A program made the translations under genes and the position numbers. The notes below the pieces were generated by a model. That model was not told where the DNA came from, ran no database searches, and worked only from the letters and a program-made list of their open reading frames with translations. From NCBI GenBank assembly GCA_964527215.1, contig CAZGNZ010000003.1, forward strand, positions 62,001 to 126,000: a stretch of 64,000 bases of DNA. Reading direction: 5' to 3'. Positions 1-11,200 of this stretch are shown here, piece by piece. Numbering within the stretch: position 1 is the stretch's first letter; each line of letters starts with the position of its first letter. This stretch comes from CAZGNZ01 sp964527215. Lineage in GTDB: Bacteria; Fidelibacterota; Marinisomatia; SCGC-AAA003-L08; JACNLC01.

Positions 1-3000
1 TTGACATACGTGTCCGGTCCCGATTCACCGTCCGGTATGTCGGTAATATTTGAACTGACTTATCAGCCAGAAGAGAATTACAATGGCGCGGACAGCTTCG
101 AAATTACCGTGACCAATCCAAATAATTCAGAACCTACGTCCGATCCTGCAACCTACAATATCCTCATCAGTGCGGTGAATGATATTCCCTTCATTGACCC
201 AATCACCGATCAGGAAATGGATGAGGATACCAGTGAAATGATTATGTTTAATGCAGGTGATCCCGACGATACCCCCGTAGATCTGACAGTCTCTTCATCA
301 CAGCCTCAGGTGATGGTAAGTATTGTTGATGATCAGCTGACTGTGGATTTGCAGAATAACTGGTTCGGAGATGCATTGATAACAGTGACTGCAACAGAGT
401 CGATTGGAGATGGGTTGACAGCTCAAACCTCATTCAACCTGACCGTGAATCCAGTTAATGATGCCCCTGCCATGGTACCTTTCCAGGATCAGATCACCCT
501 TGAAGAAATGGAATTGATTATACCGCTGCACGCCACCGATGTGGACGGCAATACCGATTTCACCTTTGATGCGTTTACTCCCGACCTTGACCCTGTCATT
601 GTTTTAGTGAATGTGGTTGATGAAACCCTGGTGGTAACGCCTCAGGAAAACATGGTCGGCGTTGTGGATGTCTCCGTCTGGGCTTATGATGATGAAATGG
701 AACCTTCCGACACATTTGATTTCACGGTCACTATCGTTGACTCTAATGATCCGCCTGAACTGGATCCTGATGAAATCTTCACCCAGACGGTGAGTGAAGA
801 CGGTGCCAATATCATTTATACCATCACACCCACAGATGTTGATATTGACGATATGCTGAATCTGGAAGTGGTCGCATCAAATTCCAGTCTGTTCCCACCC
901 ATGAATATCACGATTGTAGAAGAAGATGCTCTCAGCGGAGTTTCCCGAACAGTTACCCTCGATCCCGCAGACAATAAGTTTGGAAAATCTACAATCATTT
1001 TCAATGTAACCGATCATGAAGGTGAAAATTTTGCTCTGCAGGATTCCGTACTGGTACTTGGAGTGAATGACGCTCCGTTGATTATTTCTAACCCGGCACC
1101 CACTGTGCTGGTGGATGAAGAATTTACGTATTCCGTCATTGCTGCAGACCCCGATCCGGATGATCAGGATATGCTGAGTTATTCCATATCCAATTTCCCG
1201 GCTGGAATGGAAATTACAGTTGACGGCATCATTACATGGACGCCGGATGCTTCGTTTGATACTTCCGGTCCTGTTACCGTTCGGGTGGAAGATCCTTCAA
1301 TGGAATATGATGAGCAGACTTTCACTGTAGAAGTGCTGCACTTTGACTGTGCCGGGGTACCCGGCGGTACTGCTTACATAGACGCCTGCGGTATCTGTTC
1401 CGGCGGTGACACCGGGTTTATTCCAAACACTTGCACCGGTGATATGAACGGCAGCGAATGTTCTGCCGGCTGGTTCGGACCTGATTTTGACGACTGCGGT
1501 GTATGTTTCGGTCCCGGCGAATCAATCTGGTTTGCAGATATAGACAACGACGGTCTGGGAGATATTAATTCGTCATATCAGGGATGTGAACAGCCTCCGG
1601 GCTTTGTCACCGACAGCAGCGACAGCGATGACTCCATTTACTGTCTCTCAAATGTGATTGATGAATGCGGAGTTTGCGACGGTCCTGGAATACTCACCTG
1701 GTATATGGATGCTGATATGGACGGGCTGGGTGATGCCGGTATGTCGATGGATGCCTGTGAACAGCCCGATGGTTATGTTTCAGACAATACGGATTCGGAT
1801 GATTCCATTTACTGTTTGTCAAACGTCATCGATGTGTGCGGTGTCTGCGACGGTCCGGGAATACTCACCTGGTACATGGACGCTGATATGGACGGGCTGG
1901 GTGATGCCGGTATGTCGATGGATGCCTGTGAACAGCCCGATGGCTATGTTTCAGACAATACGGATTCAGATGATTCCATCTACTGTCTGTCAAACGTCAT
2001 CGATGTGTGCGGAGTCTGCGACGGACCCGGACCGCTGGACTGGTATTATGACTTTGACGATGACGGACTGGGTGATCCGGATGTGATGGTGACAGCCTGC
2101 ACTGCACCGGATGATTATGTATCAGACAACACAGATATTGATGACAGTATCAATTGTCCGACAAATATCATTGACTGTGCGGGTGTTTGTGATGGTGAAG
2201 CCTATTTAGATGACTGTGATGTCTGCTCTGGCGGTACTACCGGTCATGTTGGCAACAGCGATATAGACTGTGCTGGCGTCTGCTTTGGCGATGCAATAGT
2301 AATGACCTATTGGGTGGATAATGACGGCGACGGACTTGGCGGCGCAGAAGCCGGTCAGTTCTGCTCTGGAACCGTTGATCCTGCACTTGTAACCGTTCCG
2401 GGTGACGTCAATGACGATCTGTACTGTGTCTCAAACATGATCGATTGTAACAATGATTGTGACGGAACTGCAGCTGTCGATAACTGCGGCATCTGTGCGG
2501 GTGGATCAACGGGTCTTGTTCCCAACGCCGATGATCTGGGCTGCGGTTGTTTTGAACCGGCACCGGTGATGTATTATCCGGATGTGGATGAAGACGGTGA
2601 CGGATTTGGTGATGCCGCCGGATTCTGTGAAGATCCCGGCCTTGGCTGGTCTCTGAATAATCTCGATCCGGAACCGAATTGTATTACCAATAACACTGAC
2701 TGTGCCGGTGAATGCGGTGGATCTGCAGTAGAAGACGATTGCGGATACTGTACCGGCGGATCAACTGGTCTGATTTTCAATTTTGCCGACTTGGGCTGCG
2801 GCTGCGGTGAACCCGCTCCCATGCCCTACTATCCCGATATCGATGAAGACGGCGACGGTGCAGGGGATGTTGCAACCGAATGGTGCGATGACCCGGGTAC
2901 AGGGTGGTCCCTGACCAATACAGACCCGGAACCGGAATGTGCCACCAATGATACCGACTGTGCCGGTGTCTGCGGCGGAAGCGCCGAACTGGATTGTGCC

Positions 3001-4002
3001 GGTGTCTGTAACGGTGACGCCTATATTGACATCTGCGGTATCTGTGCCGGTGGAACAACTGGTGAAACACCATGCACATTCAGCGGAAATATCTGGTCCG
3101 GCAACCTGGATGAGATCATTATCGGGGATGTCGATCACGATGTCTTCATGACCTACCCGCCATTGAATGAAATCTATTCGGATGGTGACTACATCATTCG
3201 GGATGAAGCAGCTGTGGATGTATTCACAGGATATATGGCCGCTCTGGAAGGTTACAGTCTCGATAATGCAGCCTATTCCTTCACACCCCAGAATTTCTTT
3301 TTCAGAGATGCAGTGTCAGTCACTATTCCATATGATCTGCCGCTGGGACGTCTTCCGTCTGACGGAGCCGTCATGGTCTGGCTGGACAATGAAATGGATA
3401 CAACCTGGAGCGTGATTGAGATGCAGAACTGCGGCAATGGTGTCTGTACCGGTGATGTTCACTCTATGGGCATATTTACTGTTGCTTTCCGGGACGGCAC
3501 TGACCTTCAGGCCTGTCTGGATGAAGGTATAACATTTGGCATGGATCCGGATGCGTATGTTGATAATTGCGGATCCTGTATCAGCACTCTGATACCCGGC
3601 AGTGCAGCGTGTGTACAGGATGATACCGGCCAGTGGGGCGGAGCAGTTTTCTGTGATGCCTGCGGTGTGTGTGACGACGACCCGACCAACGACAACGCCT
3701 GTGTGGTTGAAGCATCCGATTTCCATGTTTATCCAAACCCGCTGACTGAAGGCGACGCCGTCTATTTCAGTTATTATCTGGATCGCGACTGCTCTGGAGG
3801 CACCGGAGTTATTCAAATCTATGACTTTGCCGGTGATGAAGTCGATAAAATTACGTTGGATGCCGGTCTGCTGACGTATGGTCAGCATGAAGTACAGTGG
3901 CTGTTTGATACCGATCTTCAAAGGGGCGGCTATGTGGCGGTATTTGTCTTTAATGACGGTACTGAATCAGGCAATGCCTACACCAAGATCGGTATTCGGT
4001 AA
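1..4002 (+). CDS. Giant cysteine-rich secreted surface protein, 5'-truncated
   Basis: The frame is open from base 1, so the true N-terminus lies outside the window; 1333 residues are visible. Residues 1-440 are four or so cadherin/Ig-like modules, each opening with a VNDAP-type motif followed by acidic D-x-D stretches. Residues about 447-1025 are cysteine-rich: CAGVCxG...DDCGxCxGGxTG units interleaved with DxDxDGLGD loops that resemble thrombospondin type 3 calcium-binding repeats. Residues about 1030-1160 hold a beta module ending in a VTIPYD/GIFTVAF pattern that recurs in the 5279-15160 protein. The last ~95 residues begin VYPNPLTEGDAV and look like a T9SS C-terminal sorting domain. From the family I infer a T9SS-exported, calcium-stabilised cell-surface or adhesin protein. 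A PorV-like gene follows 47 bp downstream. Substrate or partner is unknown. Confidence 0.8.
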   Translation: MTYVSGPDSPSGMSVIFELTYQPEENYNGADSFEITVTNPNNSEPTSDPATYNILISAVNDIPFIDPITDQEMDEDTSEMIMFNAGDPDDTPVDLTVSSSQPQVMVSIVDDQLTVDLQNNWFGDALITVTATESIGDGLTAQTSFNLTVNPVNDAPAMVPFQDQITLEEMELIIPLHATDVDGNTDFTFDAFTPDLDPVIVLVNVVDETLVVTPQENMVGVVDVSVWAYDDEMEPSDTFDFTVTIVDSNDPPELDPDEIFTQTVSEDGANIIYTITPTDVDIDDMLNLEVVASNSSLFPPMNITIVEEDALSGVSRTVTLDPADNKFGKSTIIFNVTDHEGENFALQDSVLVLGVNDAPLIISNPAPTVLVDEEFTYSVIAADPDPDDQDMLSYSISNFPAGMEITVDGIITWTPDASFDTSGPVTVRVEDPSMEYDEQTFTVEVLHFDCAGVPGGTAYIDACGICSGGDTGFIPNTCTGDMNGSECSAGWFGPDFDDCGVCFGPGESIWFADIDNDGLGDINSSYQGCEQPPGFVTDSSDSDDSIYCLSNVIDECGVCDGPGILTWYMDADMDGLGDAGMSMDACEQPDGYVSDNTDSDDSIYCLSNVIDVCGVCDGPGILTWYMDADMDGLGDAGMSMDACEQPDGYVSDNTDSDDSIYCLSNVIDVCGVCDGPGPLDWYYDFDDDGLGDPDVMVTACTAPDDYVSDNTDIDDSINCPTNIIDCAGVCDGEAYLDDCDVCSGGTTGHVGNSDIDCAGVCFGDAIVMTYWVDNDGDGLGGAEAGQFCSGTVDPALVTVPGDVNDDLYCVSNMIDCNNDCDGTAAVDNCGICAGGSTGLVPNADDLGCGCFEPAPVMYYPDVDEDGDGFGDAAGFCEDPGLGWSLNNLDPEPNCITNNTDCAGECGGSAVEDDCGYCTGGSTGLIFNFADLGCGCGEPAPMPYYPDIDEDGDGAGDVATEWCDDPGTGWSLTNTDPEPECATNDTDCAGVCGGSAELDCAGVCNGDAYIDICGICAGGTTGETPCTFSGNIWSGNLDEIIIGDVDHDVFMTYPPLNEIYSDGDYIIRDEAAVDVFTGYMAALEGYSLDNAAYSFTPQNFFFRDAVSVTIPYDLPLGRLPSDGAVMVWLDNEMDTTWSVIEMQNCGNGVCTGDVHSMGIFTVAFRDGTDLQACLDEGITFGMDPDAYVDNCGSCISTLIPGSAACVQDDTGQWGGAVFCDACGVCDDDPTNDNACVVEASDFHVYPNPLTEGDAVYFSYYLDRDCSGGTGVIQIYDFAGDEVDKITLDAGLLTYGQHEVQWLFDTDLQRGGYVAVFVFNDGTESGNAYTKIGIR
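1489..2172 (+). repeat. Four tandem 171-bp coding repeats
   Basis: Units start at 1489, 1660, 1831 and 2002, each encoding 57 residues of the form D-x-CGVC-x-GPG...DxDxDGLGD...CEQPDGYVSDNTDSDDS. The two middle units differ by only a few bases, while the outer two are more diverged, as expected of a local duplication. The repeat stays in frame. Confidence 0.85.
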
Positions 4003-4049
4003 CAAAACGGACATTTTAAAGACTTAACACTTTATAGGTGGATAGAAAA

Positions 4050-5003
4050 ATGAAACAGAAAATATTCAGAAAAAACCTGTCTATAATTGCCACTCTGTGT
4101 ATCGTCTTCTCTCTGGTTCAGGCTGGCAGCCAGGAAGCTTATGCCTACACCAAATTTGATGTGGGTGCCAGAGCTATTGCCATGGGTGGTGCTCACACCG
4201 CTGCCGTTGAAGGGGCGACTGCGCTGTATTTCAATCCGGCTGCTTTGGCATTGATCGAAGGCTATGAAGTCAATTCAATGATTTCCACTGGAATGGCCTT
4301 TGACCGCTCGCATAATTTCTTCGGCTTTGGATCAGAATTATGGACCGACGCCAAAAGAGGAATTGCTCTGGGTCTGATTTCAGCTAAAATGTCCGATCTG
4401 GATGGTTACGATGCCAGCAATGTTCCCACCGGTACATTTGATGTCAGTGATAACACCGTGATGCTCAGCTATGCCGAATTAATGTACAAATACAACTTGT
4501 ACTGGGGAAGTACAATCAAATTGTATAAATCTTCTATTGACAGCGATGACAATACTGGATTTGGATTTGATTTCGGAGCGCTGTATATCATGAATCAATG
4601 CCGGAACGATTTTATGGATGATCTGCGCTTTGGCCTGACTGTTAAAGACCTGTTCTCCAGCGTTGATGAAGATCATATCATCCCCCGAATGAAATTAGGT
4701 CTGGCAAGTCACCTGCAAAACGATCTGTTCGCCGCTGTTGACTTTGGCTTCAATTTGGAGGACGATTCCGATTTTATCTATGCACTTGGGTTGGAATATA
4801 CCATTGATTTGCAGACTGAAATCGGTCCATCCATGCTGGATATTTCCAATCTGCAGCCTCGTATTGGAATCCGTGACGGCGATTTTCATTTCGGATTCGG
4901 TATGAATTTCAGTATCCTTCAGGTGGATTACAGCTTTGTTCCGCAGCCCAACAGCTACTACAACGACTCACATCGTTTCTCACTGATTTTGAAGTTTAAC
5001 TGA
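4050..5003 (+). CDS. PorV/PorQ-like outer-membrane beta-barrel protein (UPF0164-type)
   Basis: The start is ATG 4050: AGGTGG at 4036-4041 sits 8 bp upstream and overlaps an upstream in-frame GTG at 4038, which would therefore lack its own site. The 317-residue product has a signal peptide (KKNLSIIATLCIVFSLVQA-like core ending near residue 25), then the hallmark FDVGARAIAMGGA followed by ALYFNPAALA. Alternating hydrophobic strands run to a C-terminal FSLILKFN that ends in an aromatic-containing strand. This signature belongs to the PorV/PorQ/UPF0164 group, which includes T9SS outer-membrane shuttle or attachment-complex proteins. Lying between two giant putative T9SS cargo genes, it may help export or anchor them; that is inference. 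It could equally be a FadL-like porin of the same fold. Confidence 0.75.
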   Translation: MKQKIFRKNLSIIATLCIVFSLVQAGSQEAYAYTKFDVGARAIAMGGAHTAAVEGATALYFNPAALALIEGYEVNSMISTGMAFDRSHNFFGFGSELWTDAKRGIALGLISAKMSDLDGYDASNVPTGTFDVSDNTVMLSYAELMYKYNLYWGSTIKLYKSSIDSDDNTGFGFDFGALYIMNQCRNDFMDDLRFGLTVKDLFSSVDEDHIIPRMKLGLASHLQNDLFAAVDFGFNLEDDSDFIYALGLEYTIDLQTEIGPSMLDISNLQPRIGIRDGDFHFGFGMNFSILQVDYSFVPQPNSYYNDSHRFSLILKFN

Positions 5004-5026
5004 CGCTAATTCTCTCTGAATTCCAA

Positions 5027-5078
5027 CCAGGCCCTCAGGATGACTGCTGCGTAGGCAGAATTGGTTCTGAAGGCCTGG
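5027..5078 (+). other. Long imperfect stem-loop after the PorV-like gene
   Basis: Arms CCAGGCCCTCAG (5027-5038) and CTGAAGGCCTGG (5067-5078) pair at 11 of 12 positions. A smaller CTGC/GCAG stem lies inside (5044-5047 with 5055-5058). It sits 23 bp after the stop codon and just before a strong intrinsic terminator, so the 3' end of the transcript would carry two adjacent hairpins. Confidence 0.5.
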
Positions 5079-5084
5079 TAAATC

Positions 5085-5119
5085 AAATTCCCCGGACATA
5101 TCACCGGGGAATTTTATTT
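5085..5119 (+). terminator. Intrinsic terminator after the PorV-like gene
   Basis: A perfect 11-bp stem, AAATTCCCCGG (5085-5095) with CCGGGGAATTT (5104-5114), and an 8-base loop. A T-rich run follows from 5112. It separates the upstream pair of genes from the giant gene at 5279. Confidence 0.85.
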
Positions 5120-5278
5120 TATTTATATTCAAGTGCTTAATTGAATTCGGGTGGGTTGTATCAGGATGTAAATCATTCAAAAAAAGATTTGATTGGTCGT
5201 CCCGTCGGCTGGTAAATTAATCTGATCTATTTGCAGGTAAAATCCTCAATTTACTTAACTTATCAATAGGAAGAAGCA

Positions 5279-8200
5279 ATGGAAGCAAAGATTAAATCGT
5301 TAATTTTCATAATGCTTGGCCTTTCCCTGAGCTTTGGGCAGCACTTTGTGGTTGAAATAGAACCGACAGGTGAATCCCAGTTGGTGGTTTTCGGTGATAC
5401 CATTTCCAGCCTGGAACCGGGCGATGAAATAGGGATTTTCGATGACAATGCCATCACAAATTCAGGTGACTGTTCAAACCAGATTGGTGAACTGCTGGTG
5501 GGCACCGGTGTGTGGACCGGTGAGCAGATGGAGATTGTTGCCATTGGTTCACTGGATTATTGTGCTTTCGGAGGAGAACAGTACGCGGGGTATGTTGAGG
5601 GAAATCCTGTAAAAATCAAAATCTGGAAAACCGCCGAGCAGGTAGAGTATAATACCAATTTAACATTGAGTGCCGGCTCCGGCAGTTTTGGCGATCTCAT
5701 TTTAGCCATCTCAGAAATTGAGCTTATTCCCAGTTATGAAATTGTAATAAATGAATTTTTCTTCCGATATGCTTCCGGATCCTCAGTGCCGGATTATGTT
5801 GAAATTTTTAATGCAGGTACATTTGACGTGGACCTGTCCGGCTGGCTGCTCAATGAAGAGGAAATTGAGGAAGGCGTCATCCCTGCGGGCGGTTATTTCC
5901 TGCTGGCCGGTGAAGATCCGTTTTTCAATATTGACGGTGACGAATTTTATGCCGGTGAAGATATCGTCAACAGTGCCTACGTGGATCTCAGCCTGAGTAC
6001 GTCATCAGACGAAATCCTGCTTACACTGAGTGACGGCTCTGAAATTGACTACATCGCTTATGATGATGATGAGGGTTGGCTGACCGGATCTGCAAATCGC
6101 GGTCATGCCTTGGAACTCAGCAATCCCTATGGTGAAAACAATGATCCGTCACTCTGGGAATTGGCTCCGGAAACACTGATCCATCCGCTGATGTACAATG
6201 AAGACGGAGAATTGCTTGATTTCGGAACTCCCAATGAACAGAACAGCAATGTGGATGTGGACTGCATGGGTGTTGTCGGAGGGTCCGCATTCCTGGATGA
6301 CTGCGGTATCTGTTCCGGCGGTACTTCCGGTCACGAACCCAACAGTGATATGGACTGTGAAGGCGTCTGCTTCGGGGAAGCCTTCCTGGATGACTGCGGT
6401 GTGTGTTCCGGCGGCACAACCGGTCACGAAGCCAACAGTGACATGGACTGCGAAGGCGTCTGCTTCGGAGAAGCGTTTGTTGACGACTGCGGTATCTGTT
6501 CCGGCGGTACCACCGGTCATGAGGCCAACAGCGATATGGACTGTGAAGGCGTCTGTTTTGGGGAAGCATTTCTGGATGACTGCGGCGTTTGCTCTGGCGG
6601 TACCACCGGTCACGAAGCCAACAGCGATATGGACTGTAATTTCGAATGCTTTGGCACTGCCGTTATCGATGAATGCGGTGTTTGCTGCGGTGGCTCAACC
6701 GGGACGGAATGTTCGTATTACGTGGATGAAACGGATTTTGGCGGCTCCTATGACTGCGCCGGAGAGTGTTTCGGTGAAGCATATTTCGACGGCTGCGGGG
6801 ATTGTGTCGGCGGCAGCACCGGCCTTGAACCCTGCGAAGAAGACTGCATGGGCGTCCTGGGCGGTGAAGCATTCTGGGATGACTGCGGAGTGTGCTCCGG
6901 AGGTACATCGGGTCATGAACCCAACAGCGATATGGATTGTTATGGTGACTGTTCACCGGATACGCCGGAAGGCTGCATCGATACAACTGGAAACGGTGAG
7001 TGCGGAAATGCCTTTTACGATGACTGCGGGGAATGCGTAGGCGGAAATACCGGTCTGGAAGAAAATTATGCTCTGGATTGCGCTGGTGTCTGTTTTGGTG
7101 AAGCTTTTGAAAATGAATGCGGATGCGTCGGCGGCACCACCGGCCTTGATGAATTCTTCTGCTACGGCTGTACCGATCCGGAAGCCATCAATTATGATCC
7201 GGATGCCATATTTGATGACGGATCATGTGAATATGCATATGATCCTTACTATGTTGTGACAATCAACCCCACTGGCGAAAGTCAGCTGGTAGTATTCCAG
7301 AACTCCATTACATCCCTGATGCCTGGAGACGAAATTGGACTCTTTGACATGAATGCCATCACCAATGCCGAAGACTGCAGCAACCAGATTGGCGAACTGC
7401 TGGTGGGTTCCGGATTCTGGACGGGTGATCAAATCGAAATTGTTGGGATCGGCTCTATTGATAACTGTGACTACGGCGGATTCCAGCTGCCTGGATTTGT
7501 TTCCGGCAATCCGGTGGCCGTTCGTGTGTATCGTCACAGCACTGAACAGGAATTTAATACGAATCTGACCTTTGCTGTCGGCAGCGGAAACTACGGTGAC
7601 CTGTTCCTGGCAGTCAGTGAAATAGAACTTGAAATTGCATTGTTCGGCTGTACTGATCCGGAAGCCCTGAACTATAATCCAGATGCTACCGACAACGACG
7701 GCAGCTGCGAATATGAAAACGAAGTCGTATTCGATGAGAATGACGGCGGCACACTGAATTATGATCCTGGCACGGGTGATATCCTGAATGTGTACATTCC
7801 CATGGGCTCTGTACAGATACCCGCCGGACAGGACGATGTGGAAATTCTTGTTTCCGATATTGATGAAACGGATCTGGAACCCGAACCGGGCATCGTGGGG
7901 CTGCTCACACCCGCCTTCACATTTGAACCGTTCGATCTGACTTTCTCAATGCCGATCACAGTGACCATTCCTTATGATGCCGGGGCTCGTGAACAGATCG
8001 AAGTGGTGTACCTTGAAAATGCAAATGATCCAGACTGGGAAGTACTGCATGATGCAGATCTGGCCGGTGGAGAGGCCGTTTTCCAGACCACCGTATTTGG
8101 CATTTTCGGCGTGGCGGATGTACCGGTCGGCTGTACCGATCCCTCTGCCCAGAATTATGATCCAAATGCACTTGTCGATGACGGATCATGTCTGTATGAC

Positions 8201-11200
8201 GAATTTTATGAAGTGACCATCCAGGAAACCGGCGAGTCCCAGCTGGTGGTGTTCCAGGAATCAATCATGCTGCTGGAACCCGGCGACAACATTGGTCTGT
8301 TTGACGCAGCTGGTATGCTGAGCGACGGCGACTGCGAAGGCATTATCGGTGAACTGCTGGTTGGTGCAGGTACCTGGACCGGCTCGCAGCTGGAAATTGT
8401 GGGTATTGGATCAATCGATAACTGTGATTACGGCGGATTCCAACTGCCGGGATACATCGTTGGAAATCCCATTCAGGTGCGCGTGTATCGTCCTTCTGAA
8501 CAAATGGAATACACAACCACACTTGAGTTCTCTATGGGCTCAGGCAATTATGGTGATTTGTTTATAGCAGTATCTGAGATTACGTCAATGATCCCCTACG
8601 AACCTACAGACACAGGCTGTACCGACCCTGCCGCTCTGAACTACAATCCCTCGGCCACCGTGGATGACGGATCCTGTTACTACGATCCCTATTTTGACGT
8701 GAGTCTCGGCTGGACGGGTGAATCAAGCCTGATCATCTTTGAAGACACCATTACGGGTCTGGAATGGGGTGATGAAATTGGTATTTACGATGCAGAAGGT
8801 CTTCTGACCGACGGCGGCTGTGACGAAGTTATCGGCAGCCTGCTGGTGGGTCCCCGCGATGCGGAAGGTCCCCAGTACAGCAACTGGACCAACAGCCAGC
8901 TGAACCTGGTTGCCGTGGGGTCCGTCAACAACTGTCCGTACGGCGGTGAAATGCTGGCGGGTTATGTGGACGGCAATGACATCGTCATCAAGGTCTGGCG
9001 TCAGAGCAGCGGCATGCGCTATCTGGGTATTCCCACCTTCAGTTCCGGCAGCGGCACCTTTGGTGAACTGCTGACCGCCATCTCCGACCTGACCCTTATA
9101 CCGGACGGTGTTGAAGTATACGGCTGTACCGATCCTGCCGCATTGAACTATGATCCGGCTGCCACCATGGATGACGGATCCTGTTACTACGATCCCTATT
9201 TTGACGTGAGTCTCGGCTGGACGGGTGAATCAAGCCTGATCATCTTTGAAGACACCATTACGGGTCTGGAATGGGGTGATGAAATTGGTATTTACGATGC
9301 AGAAGGTCTTCTGACCGACGGCGGCTGTGACGAAGTTATCGGCAGCCTGCTGGTGGGTCCCCGCGATGCGGAAGGTCCCCAGTACAGCAACTGGACCAAC
9401 AGCCAGCTGAACCTGGTTGCCGTGGGGTCCGTCAACAACTGTCCGTACGGCGGTGAAATGCTGGCGGGTTATGTGGACGGCAATGACATCGTCATCAAGG
9501 TCTGGCGTCAGAGCAGCGGCATGCGCTATCTGGGTATTCCCACCTTCAGTTCCGGCAGCGGCACCTTTGGTGAACTGCTGACCGCCATCTCCGACCTGAC
9601 CCTTATACCGGACGGTGTTGAAGTATACGGCTGTACCGATCCTGCCGCATTGAACTATGATCCGGCTGCCACCATGGATGACGGATCCTGTTACTACGAT
9701 CCCTATTTTGACGTGAGTCTCGGCTGGACGGGTGAATCAAGCCTGATCATCTTTGAAGACACCATTACGGGTCTGGAATGGGGTGATGAAATTGGTATTT
9801 ACGATGCAGAAGGTCTTCTGACCGACGGCGGCTGTGACGAAGTTATCGGCAGCCTGCTGGTGGGTCCCCGCGATGCGGAAGGTCCCCAGTACAGCAACTG
9901 GACCAACAGCCAGCTGAACCTGGTTGCCGTGGGGTCCGTCAACAACTGTCCGTACGGCGGTGAAATGCTGGCGGGTTATGTGGACGGCAATGACATCGTC
10001 ATCAAGGTCTGGCGTCAGAGCAGCGGCATGCGCTATCTGGGTATTCCCACCTTCAGTTCCGGCAGCGGCACCTTTGGTGAACTGCTGACCGCCATCTCCG
10101 ACCTGACCCTTATACCGGACGGTGTTGAAGTATACGGCTGTACCGATCCTGCCGCATTGAACTATGATCCGGCTGCCACCATGGATGACGGATCCTGTTA
10201 CTACGATCCCTATTTTGACGTGAGTCTCGGCTGGACGGGTGAATCAAGCCTGATCATCTTTGAAGACACCATTACGGGTCTGGAATGGGGTGATGAAATT
10301 GGTATTTACGATGCAGAAGGTCTTCTGACCGACGGCGGCTGTGACGAAGTTATCGGCAGCCTGCTGGTGGGTCCCCGCGATGCGGAAGGTCCCCAGTACA
10401 GCAACTGGACCAACAGCCAGCTGAACCTGGTTGCCGTGGGGTCCGTCAACAACTGTCCGTACGGCGGTGAAATGCTGGCGGGTTATGTGGACGGCAATGA
10501 CATCGTCATCAAGGTCTGGCGTCAGAGCAGCGGCATGCGCTATCTGGGTATTCCCACCTTCAGTTCCGGCAGCGGCACCTTTGGTGAACTGCTGACCGCC
10601 ATCTCCGACCTGACCCTTATACCGGACGGTGTTGAAGTATACGGCTGTACCGATCCTGCCGCATTGAACTATGATCCGGCTGCCACCATGGATGACGGAT
10701 CCTGTTACTACGATCCCTATTTTGACGTGAGTCTCGGCTGGACGGGTGAATCAAGCCTGATCATCTTTGAAGACACCATTACGGGTCTGGAATGGGGTGA
10801 TGAAATTGGTATTTACGATGCAGAAGGTCTTCTGACCGACGGCGGCTGTGACGAAGTTATCGGCAGCCTGCTGGTGGGTCCCCGCGATGCGGAAGGTCCC
10901 CAGTACAGCAACTGGACCAACAGCCAGCTGAACCTGGTTGCCGTGGGGTCCGTCAACAACTGTCCGTACGGCGGTGAAATGCTGGCGGGTTATGTGGACG
11001 GCAATGACATCGTCATCAAGGTCTGGCGTCAGAGCAGCGGCATGCGCTATCTGGGTATTCCCACCTTCAGTTCCGGCAGCGGCACCTTTGGTGAACTGCT
11101 GACCGCCATCTCCGACCTGACCCTTATACCGGACGGTGTTGAAGTATACGGCTGTACCGATCCTGCCGCATTGAACTATGATCCGGCTGCCACCATGGAT

